Shown here piece by piece: positions 1-12,698 of a stretch of DNA of 64,000 nt; positions within the stretch are counted from its first letter, which is position 1, and each line of letters starts with the position of its first letter. The position numbers and the translations under genes are program-made. This DNA is from Apiospora phragmitis. Its lineage: Eukaryota; Ascomycota; Sordariomycetes; Amphisphaeriales; Apiosporaceae. The notes under the pieces were generated by a model. It was not told the origin of the DNA, made no database searches, and worked only from the letters and a program-made list of their open reading frames with translations. The stretch lies in NCBI GenBank assembly GCA_038363925.1, contig JAQQWL010000001.1, forward strand, positions 1,860,001 to 1,924,000, in the 5' to 3' direction.

Positions 1-1125
1 TTCGAACGCAACTTTGCATCGTGAAACCAACATCAAGCATCTTGAGCATCTTGGGGGGGCAGGGCGTTCGTTGCAGGTTGGTCCAGCCACCAGGTAACAG
101 CCGTCGTCAAAGAGGTTGGTTTCATCGTTGAATGGTTTCTTGTTTGATGTGATCTGTCTGGCAAGACTGCCAACCACCCAGCTCCGCTCTTCCCTAGGTA
201 CTTGAGCATCTTGCTGGAACTCCATGATTTACTATAATATCCCGATGATTAAACATTAAGAGGAGATGCGAAGCCATACCACGAGGACCACTGCGCAACA
301 TGTGGCACTTTCTTGACCTAACGTGATTGTGTGGAGTGCTTGGTAGCGTCCTGCTGTGGCATGAATGCATGTGCTTTGCTCTGTGCTCCGTTCCCGAGCA
401 ACCCACACCAGCCATCCACATATAAAGTGTCTTTGCGGAGAAGGAAAGCAAAGTGATAGATGGATGGCATGACTTCCGGTCCACTGTATGTCAAAACAAA
501 CAGACTTGGGATTGCACCGGCATCAACCGAGACAAAACATGTCCAGACAAGGACGTCTGATGATGACGGAAACATGTGGCTCTTTGTCAAGCGCAACGGC
601 GCCCATCAGCCGGCTTTTTCTCTTCTACGTGACTGAGGTAATCAGTAAGGTGAGTATGGATTGCCTCGTCACCACATGCGACAGAACGACCATTCCCTAT
701 GGCCCTCGTCAACCATCCGGCAAGCCTCCTCGCCATACCCACCATGTGGCTCAGTGGCTCGAGATTACAAAAACACGATCAACATGGCATCCCAGATTCT
801 GATCAAATAGGCTTCAACTCCATGCTCTGCTTATCAAGTAACCCAGCTGAGCAGCTTAGCTGGCTGGGATGGAGACGAGCACACGACAGAATACCAATAA
901 GAGAGATAAGTAATGCGATAATGAAGTGTTATATGAATCCAAGAATTCCCATGAACACCCGATATGAATGAATGCCGCTCTCTAACAATGATGCCCTCCC
1001 ATCACCCATCAATAATAAGAAGACCGACTTTTTTACTTTCCACCCATCATCATCATCATAGGTAATACATAATAAATAAAATAAGAACAGATAAGAGACG
1101 ATATGCCCGCTGCAGGTTCTTTTTG
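1..1125. other. Intergenic region downstream of chitin synthase
   Basis: No convincing gene was seen. Only short unrelated reading frames occur on both strands, without splice signals or recognisable protein motifs. The right end is A/T-rich and should hold the 3' UTR and polyadenylation region of the chitin synthase gene, which ends at 1126 on the minus strand. Confidence 0.5.
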
Positions 1126-4027
1126 CTAGCCACTCCCTCTCCCACACATTACATATGCCATATTAACGACCCCTATGCCGCGATGAACCACCACCGCCAC
1201 CACCCGCCGCCTACCGTCCTCCTCCTCCGTCCTCGCCGACTCCTCCATCTCCATATCCTCATCGGCGCCCGAAGTCCGGACCCAGCTCGCGCGGCCGAGC
1301 GGACTCCGGCCCGTGCGAGCCGTCTGTTGCTGGTGGCCGCTATTGCCCCTAGCGTGGTGATGCGGACTCAAGCTCTGTTGCTGCTGCGGCTGCTGTTGCT
1401 GATTCCCTGACGACGCCCTACTGCTCCTACCATGCCGTTGCTGCTGCTGCTGCTGCTGCTGTTGTTGATGTTGCTCCGAAGCCGCAGACGCGGCGACAGC
1501 AGGTCTAGCAGGCGACGCATTCCGCGACGACGCAGCCGATCTATCATCGTCGTCGCTGCTGCCATGACGCTTATGGTTATTATTATTATTATTATTATGC
1601 TGCTCGCTCGAAGTAGGGTAGTCCGAGTAAGCCGTATCGACGGTATCAGTCCACCCGCCGCGCACGAGCTCGGCCTCGCTGAACTGGTACACCTGCCCCT
1701 GCTGCGGCACGGCGAACTGCTTGGACTTGGCGACCCACTGGTTGTACTGGCTCTGCTGCGCGAGCTCGTACTTGCGGCGGTCCTCCTCGCCCATGATGCT
1801 CTCGACGCGGCGCGGCATGTAGACGGAGCTAATACCGCCGTGACTACCACTGCCGCTGCCACCGCCGCCGCTGCCGTTACCATTGCCGCCAAAACCGCCC
1901 GTCATGAAGCTGTCCCACGAGTCGCGGTGCGGCAGGTCGTAACGGCGGGCCCCACCAGAAGAGGAAGAGGGTCCGGCGCCGTTGCCGTCCTCGAGCAGGT
2001 TGCCGACGCTGAAGCGCGACTCCTCCGGGTGCACGTAGAAGCCGTCGGCCTTCTTCTCGGGGGCCGTGAACTTGCCGGCGGCGCGCTGGGGCGGCATGAC
2101 CTTGCTGCGGCTCCGCTTGACCCCGCTGCCGCTTGCTTCACCGCCGCCGGCCGCGCCGCTAGTAGTAATGCCCTCGGTGGCCGGGATGAAGGTCTCGGGC
2201 ACGATGTTGAGCTCGTCCCCCTGCTTCTCGGCCTGCTCGACCGCCTGCTGCGGCGTCGTGTCCGCGTCGGCCGTGGCGGCGTCGGCGCGGGGCCCGCCCC
2301 AGGTCCGCTGGCCCGCCGTGAAGATGCCGTAGACCATGTAGTACCAGTTGAAGAAGGGGTTGACGATGAACATGAGCGGGTAGAGCCAGATCTTGAAGCG
2401 CTTCAGCTTGAGCCCGAAGTAGACCATCAGCAGCCAGTTCAGCCCCAGCGAGATGCCGATGAAGCCGACCGGCAGGTCGTTCACCTTCTTCGTCGTCGTG
2501 ATGATGGCCAGGACCATGATGAAGAACAGCAGCGCCGTCGTCCGGATCGTATTCTGCATAAACCGCACCAGCACCAGGATCGGGTAGCGCCGCCACAGGC
2601 GCCAGTCCGTCAGCATGCACACCTCGTTGGTGATGAAGCCCAGGAACCACCGCCGGCGCTGCTTGATCAGGGACTTGTAGGTCTGGACCGCTTCGGTCTT
2701 GCAGAACGCCGACGTGCACATCTGGATCTGGTATCGCTTCTTCGCGCCGATCATGAACAAATGGGTCAGCCAGCGATCCTCGCCAAGATGGCTTTTGGCG
2801 AAGTCGAACAGGTCCTCGCACTGCTCGGCCTTGTCGGCGAAATAGTACTTGGCCATGCGACGGAAGGCGGAAAACCGCAGCATCGTCAAAGCACCCGGCA
2901 AACAAGTAACAGCGCCGCATCCCGACTCCACAGTTCTTTCGAACAGTTGACCGTGGACGTATTCCATATCTTGAAGCAGGGTAATCAGACTGTGTGATTT
3001 GGTTGTAGAGGTGATGACTCCAGTCATGGCCAACATGTCTCTCCTGTTGCCGGGGCTCAGCTCCATGTCGTACACGAAGTTCTGGAGACAGACTCGGTCG
3101 AGAATGCAGTCCGAGTCGATGAAGAGGATGAACAGGTTGTCGTTACGCTTCAAATAGTCCTGGTAGACCTTGTCGATAAGCTTGAACGTCATCTTCTGGC
3201 AGTGCCGCTTGCCGCCGTGAGGGAATCTCGAAACCGTGATACGAGCGGCCCGGTAGGTAACGTCGATACTCTTAGGATACGACTCCAGGGTCAAGGGCAC
3301 GCCCAGCCTCTCGATAGTGTTCAAGTACAGTTCGTCCTCCTGGTCGCCGTCAAAGGACAGGAACACGTGAATGCAGGAAGGCGGGTAGTCGCAATCGACC
3401 ACGGAGTTGATAGCCGTCACCAGTATGTCGGGGTCCTCTTTGTAACAGGGCATGACGATCACGCACTTGGGCGCCGACACCTCGTCAAGCACCTGCTTCA
3501 TACGCTTGGTCCGGCCCAGCTGATGCGTGACGAGCTGGTAGATGCAGAAGAGCCACGGGACGGTCAAAAGACCAGCGAAACTCCAGAAGGCAAACCATTG
3601 TAAGATGCTGACCATGTTCTCTGGGTAATACTGGACGATAACACTGGGAAGAGGCAAGGTGACGACCATGATAGGTAAGAAGATGAAGCTAACAGATAAA
3701 TTAGCATGGCGACGCCTGATGGCAGACTGAAAGGGGGCATTCACGTACCGGAATAATGTAAAGAATATACCAACGATGACGGCAAGGACTCGGATTGTCC
3801 AGTGCTCTGCCTTCTGAAACACCTTGACCAAACAGTAGAGGAATGCAGCTATCCACAAGAACCATTCTAGCAGAGCCGCCAACATCACCACACCAACAAT
3901 GCATGTGTACACGATCTATTTGGGGAGGAAAACAAGCGGTCAGCTCAGGGACGACATTCATTGTACGGCCTCAATTGGTTGGACTTACGTCTTGCACCGG
4001 CCACATCTTTGTGATGTCGTACTCCAT
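1126..4027 (-). CDS. Chitin synthase, division III (class VI-like, no myosin head)
   Basis: Polymerises UDP-GlcNAc into chitin at the plasma membrane for wall growth. Exons (minus strand): 4027-3989, 3915-3749, 3688-1126; 922 aa. Intron 1 (73 nt) has GTAAGT and a GCTGAC branch. Intron 2 (60 nt) is in frame and free of stops but has GTACGT, a GCTAAT branch and TTAG; removing it joins TLFR to FIFLP. The start MEYDITKMWPVQD lies on the small first exon. Membrane helices fill residues about 14-130. The GT2 core follows: CVIVMPCY at about 144, FIDSDC with the catalytic DSD near 260, CLPGA near 331, EDRWL near 372 and QRRRW near 412, then further membrane helices. The last 350 residues are low complexity with poly-N and poly-Q runs. 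The absence of a myosin motor and the length fit class VI rather than V/VII; the class is an inference from architecture. Confidence 0.96.
1441..1463. repeat. CTG/CAG trinucleotide repeat (poly-Gln)
   Basis: A run of CTG triplets on the plus strand encodes a poly-glutamine tract in the C-terminal tail of the chitin synthase on the minus strand. The run is nearly uninterrupted, so its length is likely to vary between strains. Confidence 0.9.
1577..1598. repeat. TTA/AAT trinucleotide repeat (poly-Asn)
   Basis: An uninterrupted TTA/ATT triplet run encodes seven consecutive asparagines in the chitin synthase tail (minus strand). It lies about 45 codons upstream of the poly-Gln tract. Confidence 0.9.
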
Positions 4028-7000
4028 CTTGAATGTGTATTGGGTAGATTAGACAGACAGGTAGCTATCCGGTTCCCAAGTTGCCGATGATGGGTCGTCT
4101 TGGGTTTGCAGGCAACAAGCTTCTAATATGGTATTGAAGCCTGGTGCGTTGCAAGCGCTTGGGGTCGCAAGAGTGAGGGCCAAAAGTCGGTACGCAAGCA
4201 ACCCAAAATAGAGTCGCCGTTGCCTGTACGTCACACGAAGGCAATGTCGTCCGTGTCGGCTACCTGCAGCTCCAGCGCATTAATTCCGGAAAAGAGCCTC
4301 CTTCTCTGTAGTCGCTTTTCGTGAGCTGACCTCAATGAGCAAGCTGGGATTCAGCGCAATGTCCACCATAGGCCAGATGTTTTCGCGACGACCAGAGAGA
4401 CCATGCAAAGGAGCAGCCGATTTCCGAGGTGCTGGGAAGGGAGCGAGGCCTCGTGATCTGCACAGTCGTCTGCAGCAAGGGAGCAAGGGAGTGCACTTTG
4501 ACTGCAGTATGTGTGTCACAAAAAGCTCGTACCCAACAACAAAGGTCCCACTGGTATCGACAGCAATTGGCCAGAGCAAGCTTGACACCGCGCAAACAAC
4601 CCGATCTCTTTATTCCAGCACACACGCACGCACACACGCAAGTGCGCTACTGAGCCAGTTTCCAGCAGTTCCGGGATGCTGGCACGACCAAGTCTGATCC
4701 CCTGTTTGTTTGAACGTCGTGATCTGTCGCGGAGTTGGTCGCCAGGTTGATTGATTCCGGGTAAGGTGAAGAGCTTGATTGCTGTACAAGCAGCAATATG
4801 GTAATGCGGAGTAACAGTTCAAACGAGAGACAGCATTATGAATAGACACTGGGGGAACGGTAAAAAGAAAGGAGAGTAACAACTTTACCCGCAGTGCTCG
4901 AGAGGGGAGCCAACTCAGTAAGTCAGTCGACCAAAGGAAAAAGCATCCAACATACGAACACCGTATGAGAAGACGATAAGTACGATCGATGGCAAGGCCT
5001 CAGCAATGCTTTTCTCGCTCTCTCTCTCCGATCGAATCAATAGGCCAAGCTTTCCTTTACATATAAACTAGGAGGGGAAATACGAGGTGGATGAAACGTG
5101 GCCCAGAGGATTGGTAGAGGCGTAGCAGGTGGATCGAGCAGATCAGCGTCCCTTGAAACGGCCAGTCTAGACGACGGAATATGTATACACATTCTAGGTT
5201 AGGACACCCGGTATTCTGGCCGGTATACGGGGATGGGGTCGATCTGGTAGATCGCGGGACTAGCTCAGGGTAATGTCAAGGGGGGGATTGTAAGTATGCT
5301 CCACCTGTCTGGAGGAAGGCTGGGATGGGAGGTGTTGGTGTGTCTCGGCGAGGCATAGGGCAACGAGACGATCGAGGCCAGCTGACCATCAGCTCTGTCG
5401 CTTTTGGGAAGGAGATGTGGGCTTGCGAATATTTCCATGTAGCCTATATTGCGATCTAGAACGGGAGGTCCCCAGTCCGGCAGGGCTGGCTCATCGTGAG
5501 TTTGCAGTAGCGAAGGCCCTACGATGACCGGGTATACGGACCAGTCCGAGCATATGCAGTTAAATGCGAACCATGACTGGGGATTACGGATTCCATGAGT
5601 GATCTCTCGCCCGGAAGAGTAGCTGGAGCTGCTCGCATGGGCAACCAGGAAGAACGAGGACATGGATGAAGGTGACATGGTATAGAGAAGGTACCTGCAG
5701 ACCGAATGCTAGGGCACGATGGTCGGGGAGGACGTGTAGGAAGCGGTGCAAGGACAGAAGGACGAGATGCTTGGCCAGGCGGAGATCCAAGAGAAGTTGG
5801 CGCTGTCGCAATATCGCTTCCGTCCAATCGTATACTCTGGATCCGGTTATGCTTTTGTGGAGTTGCTGCAACCAATCTATATTGTCGTAATAGGGAAGCC
5901 ATCTGGAAGGCTCTGCAGAGGCTTGGTTACCCTGCAATATTGCCCGACCGAATGGTGATATCTATTCAAGTTCTTCCACACGCCCAACTTAGCCAGCCAG
6001 ATGTAACAGCACGGATGGTGGCTTCGGGACCCGCTCGGGCTAATTATATCGCATCACGAAAATGACGACGCAGACTTATGAATGTATACTGCTTCCGAGG
6101 AGGAGGGAATAGAAATACATGGGACGGAGGCATGACTGCTGCTGCTGCCGTGTGTGACGGTCCATGCCGATCAGGGGGATTCATCCAATGAAAGCCGTAC
6201 CTGACGCTAGGATAGCTTCCGGGGGTGAATTCCGGACGAAACCGAATCCAGACGGCTATTCTTGGCATTGCGCTGGTTGTTTCGACGATGTTGAAGGAAG
6301 TAGCCGAGTGGTAGGTCCGTGGGCTAGGAAGATAGCATCGAGGAGAAGGAATATCTGATGTAGATAGATACATTATTGCTTGTACAGGTGTAGATTTCTC
6401 AACCCACACCTTCACCCATGCGTTAGCGGCAGTGGGCCCGTCGCGGCTTGCGGGAAGAGAGAGCCAGAGCCAGAGCCTAGGCCAAGGCTAAAATACAGGC
6501 ACGTACGGAGTACATAAGCTGGGGAGGATTGGATCTTGCGTTACATCGTGCCATAATCCACTCTATTGGCATTAAAATAGTATGTAAGAGACCGGCTGTC
6601 GTTGTTCACAAGAATTGGCTGTACATATACAGTAAGTAACTTAGGTCACCTACCTTTTCATTGGCAACTACCGATCATTCCTGGTTGCAAATACCCAACT
6701 ACGGAATGTGGGGAGACAAAGAAGACCCCCCTCGGATCCCTCCCGCAAATCTCAACTCCACTACGGTCGAGGTCGAGGTCTTTTTGCCCTTCCAAACGTC
6801 TTACTGTACAACTAACTGGTGGTCGGATGTGGCCCGAACCTCTAGGAGAATTAAACTACATACTAAACTTGCACAAGGGCGCTTCAGGTTGGACGACGAC
6901 CGGGCAGGCAGACGCTTTATGCCGTATTTTTTTTTTCTACTACCGTATTCTTCTCACAATCTGAGAAATGAACAGCCTTTTCCGACCATTTATAGTAGGT

Positions 7001-8611
7001 GCCCAGCGTTTGAACACGACTGCCGCTTTGCTTTTTTGTTACGTCTTCGGTGCTGCAACGCAAACTGTACATACAGGGGTGGGAATCGAATCATTCACCA
7101 CGTCAGCTCCAATTAATAATAACTATGAGGGTAGCCATGGTAGAGTCGAGGCAGGATGTACAGCCGGGTTGCATATATAATCAAAATTCTCCGCATCGAC
7201 CTCTGCACGGGAACATTGAACGCTACCTCGCTTAAGCACGACAGTTCAAACTCGAGAGGTCAGAAGCGCGAAGGAAGTGGTCTATTCTCTATGTTCCAGC
7301 AGGATTCAGCCGGTTTACCCATATAGCGGAACGACCTATCAAATCCGACCCCAATGCGCAATTGTCCTACTAGTAGTATTAGATGATGATACAGCCTTCA
7401 AGAACATGAGGACAAGCTATGCTTTGGTGGCTTTGTTGACAGGCAGCACAGCAGTAGTTGGCACCTCTCTCCCTCGGTGTAAAAGCAAGAAGAAACCCAA
7501 CGGGGACGCGGCACGGCAAAATGGCTGAATGCAGAGTTTGCACGCAGACAGATCAGATGGCGGGCGCCTTCTGTCATGCACTCTATTTTCCTCACCACCA
7601 TCAGACTGTCTGGCAGCTGGAGTTACATTCTGCTCCTCTATTTTTGTTTTCTTTTCCATTCGTTCCTCGAGGTCGAATAAAAGTGGCACATGGGCAGACC
7701 TGGTTGGAACTTGGGGGGTCTGTGGCTCTCTCGTTAGTGCGGCCGCAGCGAAACCACCAGTCCCGAGCTAAAGTCCCCTTTTAAGTTCAGAGCAAAAGAA
7801 ACCGGTGATCTTGGCGGTAACTGGCATGGATGGCATCGCCCACTTCTCTCTGTATCGTGTAATTATTAGCAGGGCGAGAATCACCAAGCTGTAAGCTGCT
7901 ACGTGTTGTGCGGCTGAAGTTGCCTCGAGCGAGGGATTTATTAGAACACCTGGGCGAACTTTGCACAGAACGCATGCATGACACCAAAAGCCAGGCAATC
8001 TATGATGAACGAGTGGCATTGCTATTCATGCCCAAGGGCAAGAAGCGAAGTAAAGGAGTGACATCAACGCAAGCTCAAATAGCAATCTCATAGAGCTACC
8101 ACTCCGTCAGCAAAATCCATAGCCTCCCATCTACCAGGCGCGGGCGCGTCCAACACAACTGCTGCCGGATCATGCCCATCACGGTTTGCGACCCCTCCGG
8201 CCATGTGATAGATTCCCCTGGCCTCCGTTACTAGCAGCCGCGACAGGTCTGCCACCGCAGCCATGCAGGCACACCAGGGCATTGTCGATGGCAGGCACAC
8301 TGCAGCCTCGTCTTGTTACTCGCCAGCTATTCTGTCCCTAGCAGTTAGGAGAAGTCCGGGTAGCTTCGGTCAGTGACTGATGGAGCACCGAGTGACAACA
8401 CAGGGTCTGTGCATTTGATGCCGTTAATCGTACGGACAACTTCCCAGTAAGTTTCCGGCATCAATACTGGCGTGTCGCTCTAGTGTTCAGTCGACGCATG
8501 TGGTCACGTCAGTTAGACTGTGATGAAAGTATGTCTTGTCGATCAAGTGATAATTCAAGTCCTAAGAGTTGGTCCCCAGAGGGGGCTCTGTTAGCGCTGG
8601 CCTTGTTGTGA
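4028..8611. other. Long intergenic region between chitin synthase and UPF2
   Basis: This holds the 5' region of the chitin synthase (right of 4027) and the 3' region of UPF2 (left of 8612). Reading frames on the minus strand at 5265-5937 and 6044-6415 and on the plus strand at 6661-7116 were inspected; none carries a recognisable domain or a consistent exon set. A CA-rich microsatellite lies at about 4618-4641 and GA/CT runs near 5010. No RNA gene was seen. Confidence 0.5.
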
Positions 8612-11600
8612 TCAAGTTCGAGCCCGGTTTGCTCGTCCCCGTCGGTGCTGGCGGACTCCATCCGGCACACGACGCTTGTTCGTATCCACTGGGATCGATG
8701 GGGTAGACATCCCGGCATTCGCATCACGTGGAGTTAAGCCATTAGCCCCAGGTGTGTTACCGGGATGCTTTTGGTTCTGGTTTCTAGTGTTATCATACCA
8801 ATCCAAATCATTCATTTGGAGCCTGCGGACACGTTGGCCGCCGCGCTCTTTGCTGGTTTTCTCAGGGCGGTTGAGGTGGTAGACGGATGTTTTGTCGTGA
8901 CCTGCGCCGTGCGTAGTGTGAATAAGATTGGCATTGGGCAATAGGGGGCTGGAGTTGGTATCACCATCAGTCTCTTCAGCCTCGCGGAGATCCAGGTTCA
9001 AAACCAGGTTCTTGATCCGCTGCTGCTCCTCTCTCTCGGCCTGCTGCTGGTTTTTCATAGCAACCGCGAAGTTGGAATCCGAGGGAAGTTCCACCATACG
9101 TGTCTATAATACTGTTTAGTATCGAGAACCGATCATTACCCATGAAAGAGAACACATACCTGCTGGCGGTTACCCTTCTTGGTGAGAAGAGAGAAGGCCA
9201 TCTTGTTGGGCGGAGGAGCTTCGTTATCGCCGTCTTCGGGTTCGTTTGTAGCAGCTGCCTCGCGAGTCTTGGGTCGGACCGGTACCGGAGCATCAAACAA
9301 TGGCTTACGCTCGAATTTTCTCGACTCTAGACTCTCAGCCATCATCTTTGCGTACTCACGTTCGAAATCGGCCTCATCCTCGGGGTCGACCTCCTCAGCT
9401 TTTCGGGTGACAATGATTGCTTCATCCTCAGACTCGGTGTCACGAGGAGATTGAGGCACGTTCTCTCCGTCCTGTCAAATGTTTGGTGATTAGTACGGGC
9501 GGAACGGCCGTGGCAAAAACAGTAATGACTTACATCAAGGTCATCCTCTTCCTCGGAGTTTGACTCTTCGTCTTTGTCGACATCTTGGGCGAGATCATCG
9601 TCACCCTCGCCACCATCGTCGTCGCTACTGATATCGCTTTCAGCATCCTCTGGCTCTGGATCGACAGCCTTCTCGTGGCCTGCATTTTTCTGATCCTGAA
9701 GAATGGCCAGCTGGAATGCCTTTGATGCCTCTTCTGGCGTGGTAGCTAGCTTCCATTGCGGGCGAGTGAGGGAGAAGGTATCCTGCACAATGAACTCAAT
9801 GTCCATGGGTAGTGGTGTCTTCGTAAAGATATAGTACTAGGATTATTAGCAGACAAACATAATCGCAATGTGCGCGCATTTCAGCTAACCTGGAGGAATG
9901 ACAGGAAGTAGTCAAGCTTCTTCCCTGCTGCACCTCGATTGAAGAACATGCCACATGTTTCGAGTATGGTTGCCGCAAGACGGATGCGGAAGTAGTCATC
10001 GGGTAAGTCGAAAGGGTTCAACCTCCCAGGCAATGGTACACCTCCTGATCCATAGTTAGTAAAACTGAGTGGCCAAGCAGCGGAACTGAACGTGATTGAG
10101 CTTACCATGTCCGAATGTCATGATCCTATAAAGTGTCTCGAAGATAACAGGATGATCAAGCATGCGGTAGTTATACAGCTCGCCGAGATATTTTACCTCA
10201 GCAATGCGACGCTGGTTGTACTTGAAATCATTCTGCTCCAGTCCGTTGTCGACCGACTCGATAACAGTATCGATGACAGAAATCACAAATTCCGGATGGT
10301 AGCGGTAGACAGCGCTGAGGAGGATAGCGAGGATGTGGATGCTGCCGTACTTAACCTTGGCAGGCTTCGAGAACACCTTCGCGAGTATTTCAACAACCTA
10401 GGGGCATGCTGTCAGTGGCCAAGCCCATTTCATATCAAGACGGGTTCTCCATACCTCAGGCTCCTCCCAGTGCAATCTGCGAATTTGCTTCAAGATCTTC
10501 GTATAGTTGCGTTTAGTCATGTCCACGTAAATCAGCTTGCGGATGAACACTTCAGTAGGCGTGCGCTCCTTTTGCTGAATCGCAGCTCGCTCGGGCGGAT
10601 CGACGTAGTAAATGGCGTTTTCAATGAGCATCCGTTCCGCCTGACCAATATGTTGGACTGACTTCTTTCTCTGTAGAGTCTCGAGGAACGTGGCCATACG
10701 GGGTGATGTATCGGCATTCCGCAATAGGTATCTGCCGCAGTTCTCGAGCAAGTTGCAGATAATCTCAATGTTCATCCGTGAGAAGTCATCCAAGCTGACC
10801 TTCAGACAGTGGAAGACGACATGCTCGGGAACTATGCCAAACTTGGTCAATTCAGCAAGGTACCGAATGTTGCTCAGCCGAACCTGGCCTAGGAAGTCCT
10901 TCTCCTTTCGGCGCTGGAGACTGCGAAACTCGGCATCGAGGTACTCTACCACGCCCTTCGGCACGTCAGGCATGTACTGTCCCAGTGTAGCCACAAGACG
11001 CGACCAGAACGGAAGCAGGTCAGTACGCCCTTTGGGCACCTCGGTCAAAGCCTTGATCAAACGGTTACGAGACGCCTTGGAGTTCAAGAAGCAGAAGTCG
11101 ATAGCCGTTTCGTCCACAACATCCTTGCTCGTGAATTCCGGGAGGCGTGTCAAGAGCGCATCGACTTGAGCCCCTATCGTCTTGTTCGCAATGGCTGTAG
11201 ACTGGTCATCGTTGACGTCCTGTGCCTTGGGCGTTTCTGAAGCCTCGGCAACTTCCGCCTTCTTGCCGACTTGGTCATCCGCGTCCGTCTTCTTCTTTCG
11301 GCCGTCTTCGAGAAGAATATTCGGAACCTTGCCCTTCAGATCGACCAGGTTCTCGTAGAATCGACGCTCATCTTCATCTTGCCAGATGCCTGCCCCATCA
11401 CTTTGACCACGCAGGTACTTCCCGGTTTTGACGAGACCAATGGATCCATTGGTGGCTGCAGATGAATCCCCTGCATCTTTCAGATCAGGCATTTCGGCTC
11501 CTACAGCCTCGGCGATGATCTGCGCGTTACTAATAAGGCGTTCCTGGGTCTTTAGTTGGCGCTCGAAGTTGGCCTGGCGATCCTCGAACACCTCTCCAGA

Positions 11601-12698
11601 CTTGACATAAGCCTCTGAATTGCGCCCTCGCTGTGCTGCAATGCTCTTCTGATCACGAAGGATGTGCGCCTTGACGTCGTCGAAGTATCGCTTCAGGATA
11701 TTGCGGAACCGTTCCTGGAGTTCTGGGGTAGTGAAAGCTGGGTCATCAGACGCACAGTCAAACGCTCCGTCATCGCTATTCGCCGGTTCTGCGGGCTCTT
11801 CGGCATTCTTCGTAGCACCATCCTCCTCTACAGTCTTGCGCCCATCGCTCACAGCAGACTTGAAGCCTAGAATATCCCAGCTGAAAGCTTTGACGAAGAT
11901 CACTAGCAGCGGAAGATTTGCGTGTTCCCGGTCGTGGCCCAACAAGTCTTTCAGCACCTCGAGAGGAAATGGCTCGGCCGCACCACCTTTGCTAGTCGCC
12001 GAGACCTTCAGCTTCAACCCGGCATCCTTGCCTGTTGCGCCACGGGCGGCATCATCCGGCTTGACGTCATCGAGAGTTCTCAGAACGTCAACCAGCCAGA
12101 GTTCAGTCACCACGCGCAACAAGGCCCGCTGCCGTACCAAGCGTTCCTTCTCTTCCTTTTCGCGAACCTCAGGGGCCAGCGATTTGAGCAAGCTCTTGTC
12201 CGGTGTGGCCATGCCTTTTCCAAGAAGCCATCCTAGATATTCGGTGAATTCGGCAGGACCGAAGCGCTGGTGCAGTGCGCTGACAATCTCGACACCGGCC
12301 TCGACCTCACCGGGTGACTTGAGGCGACATAGGCCTTCGTAGCAAGCCGAGATGACCTCAGAAAGGTACTTGTGAAGGCTCAAGGTCTTGATTTCCTGCA
12401 GAAATGTATCGAGGGTGGCGGCGGAGATGGCAGTTCGTAATCGTCGGATAAATCCCGAGTTCTTCTTGAGCGATGAGTCTAGAGACTTGCCGACGGGGAA
12501 GACGTCTGTTTCAAAGTGTCAGAAATGCCGCCCGAAGCCTGTTCAATCATTAGATGTAGCATTACCAGTGTCGCCATTCCATGCGCGCTCATTCAACGAG
12601 CGCAACTCCCCTATAGACCATAGTCAGCATGCGACAAACGCACAAAGGCTCTGGTCGAGCTGGGCAGATGCAGACTCACGTTTCCTTGGGCGATCCAT
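8612..12698 (-). CDS. upf2: UPF2/NMD2, nonsense-mediated mRNA decay factor
   Basis: Scaffold of the NMD surveillance complex, bridging UPF1 and UPF3 on mRNAs with premature stops. Eight exons (minus): 12698-12680, 12610-12566, 12505-10455, 10397-10106, 10044-9890, 9836-9534, 9471-9160, 9103-8612. They total 3669 nt, 1222 aa, with no break. Introns are 53-69 nt with standard ends. The N-terminus reads MDRPRKRELRSLNERAWNG, followed by SLKKNSGFIRRLR, typical of UPF2. MIF4G-type helical repeats follow; the third contains KVKYGSIHILAILLSAVYRY and LNPFDLPDDYFRIRL. Next come an acidic stretch (SDISSDDDGGEGDDD) and a C-terminal UPF1-binding region with MNDLDWYDNTRNQ near the end. The first two exons (19 and 45 nt) are tiny and easy for gene finders to miss. 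Identification is firm. Confidence 0.97.

Noticed and set aside
1432..2997. 521-codon open frame on the plus strand
   Set aside because: It lies antisense to the conserved chitin synthase, and its Leu/Val/Arg-rich composition is the mirror of GC-rich codons.
5265..6415. Series of minus-strand frames upstream of the chitin synthase
   Set aside because: Fragments do not join through plausible introns and resemble no protein family. Three overlapping frames look equally coding, which is typical of noise.
6661..7116. 151-codon plus-strand frame
   Set aside because: Random composition with no conserved block and no supporting splice sites.
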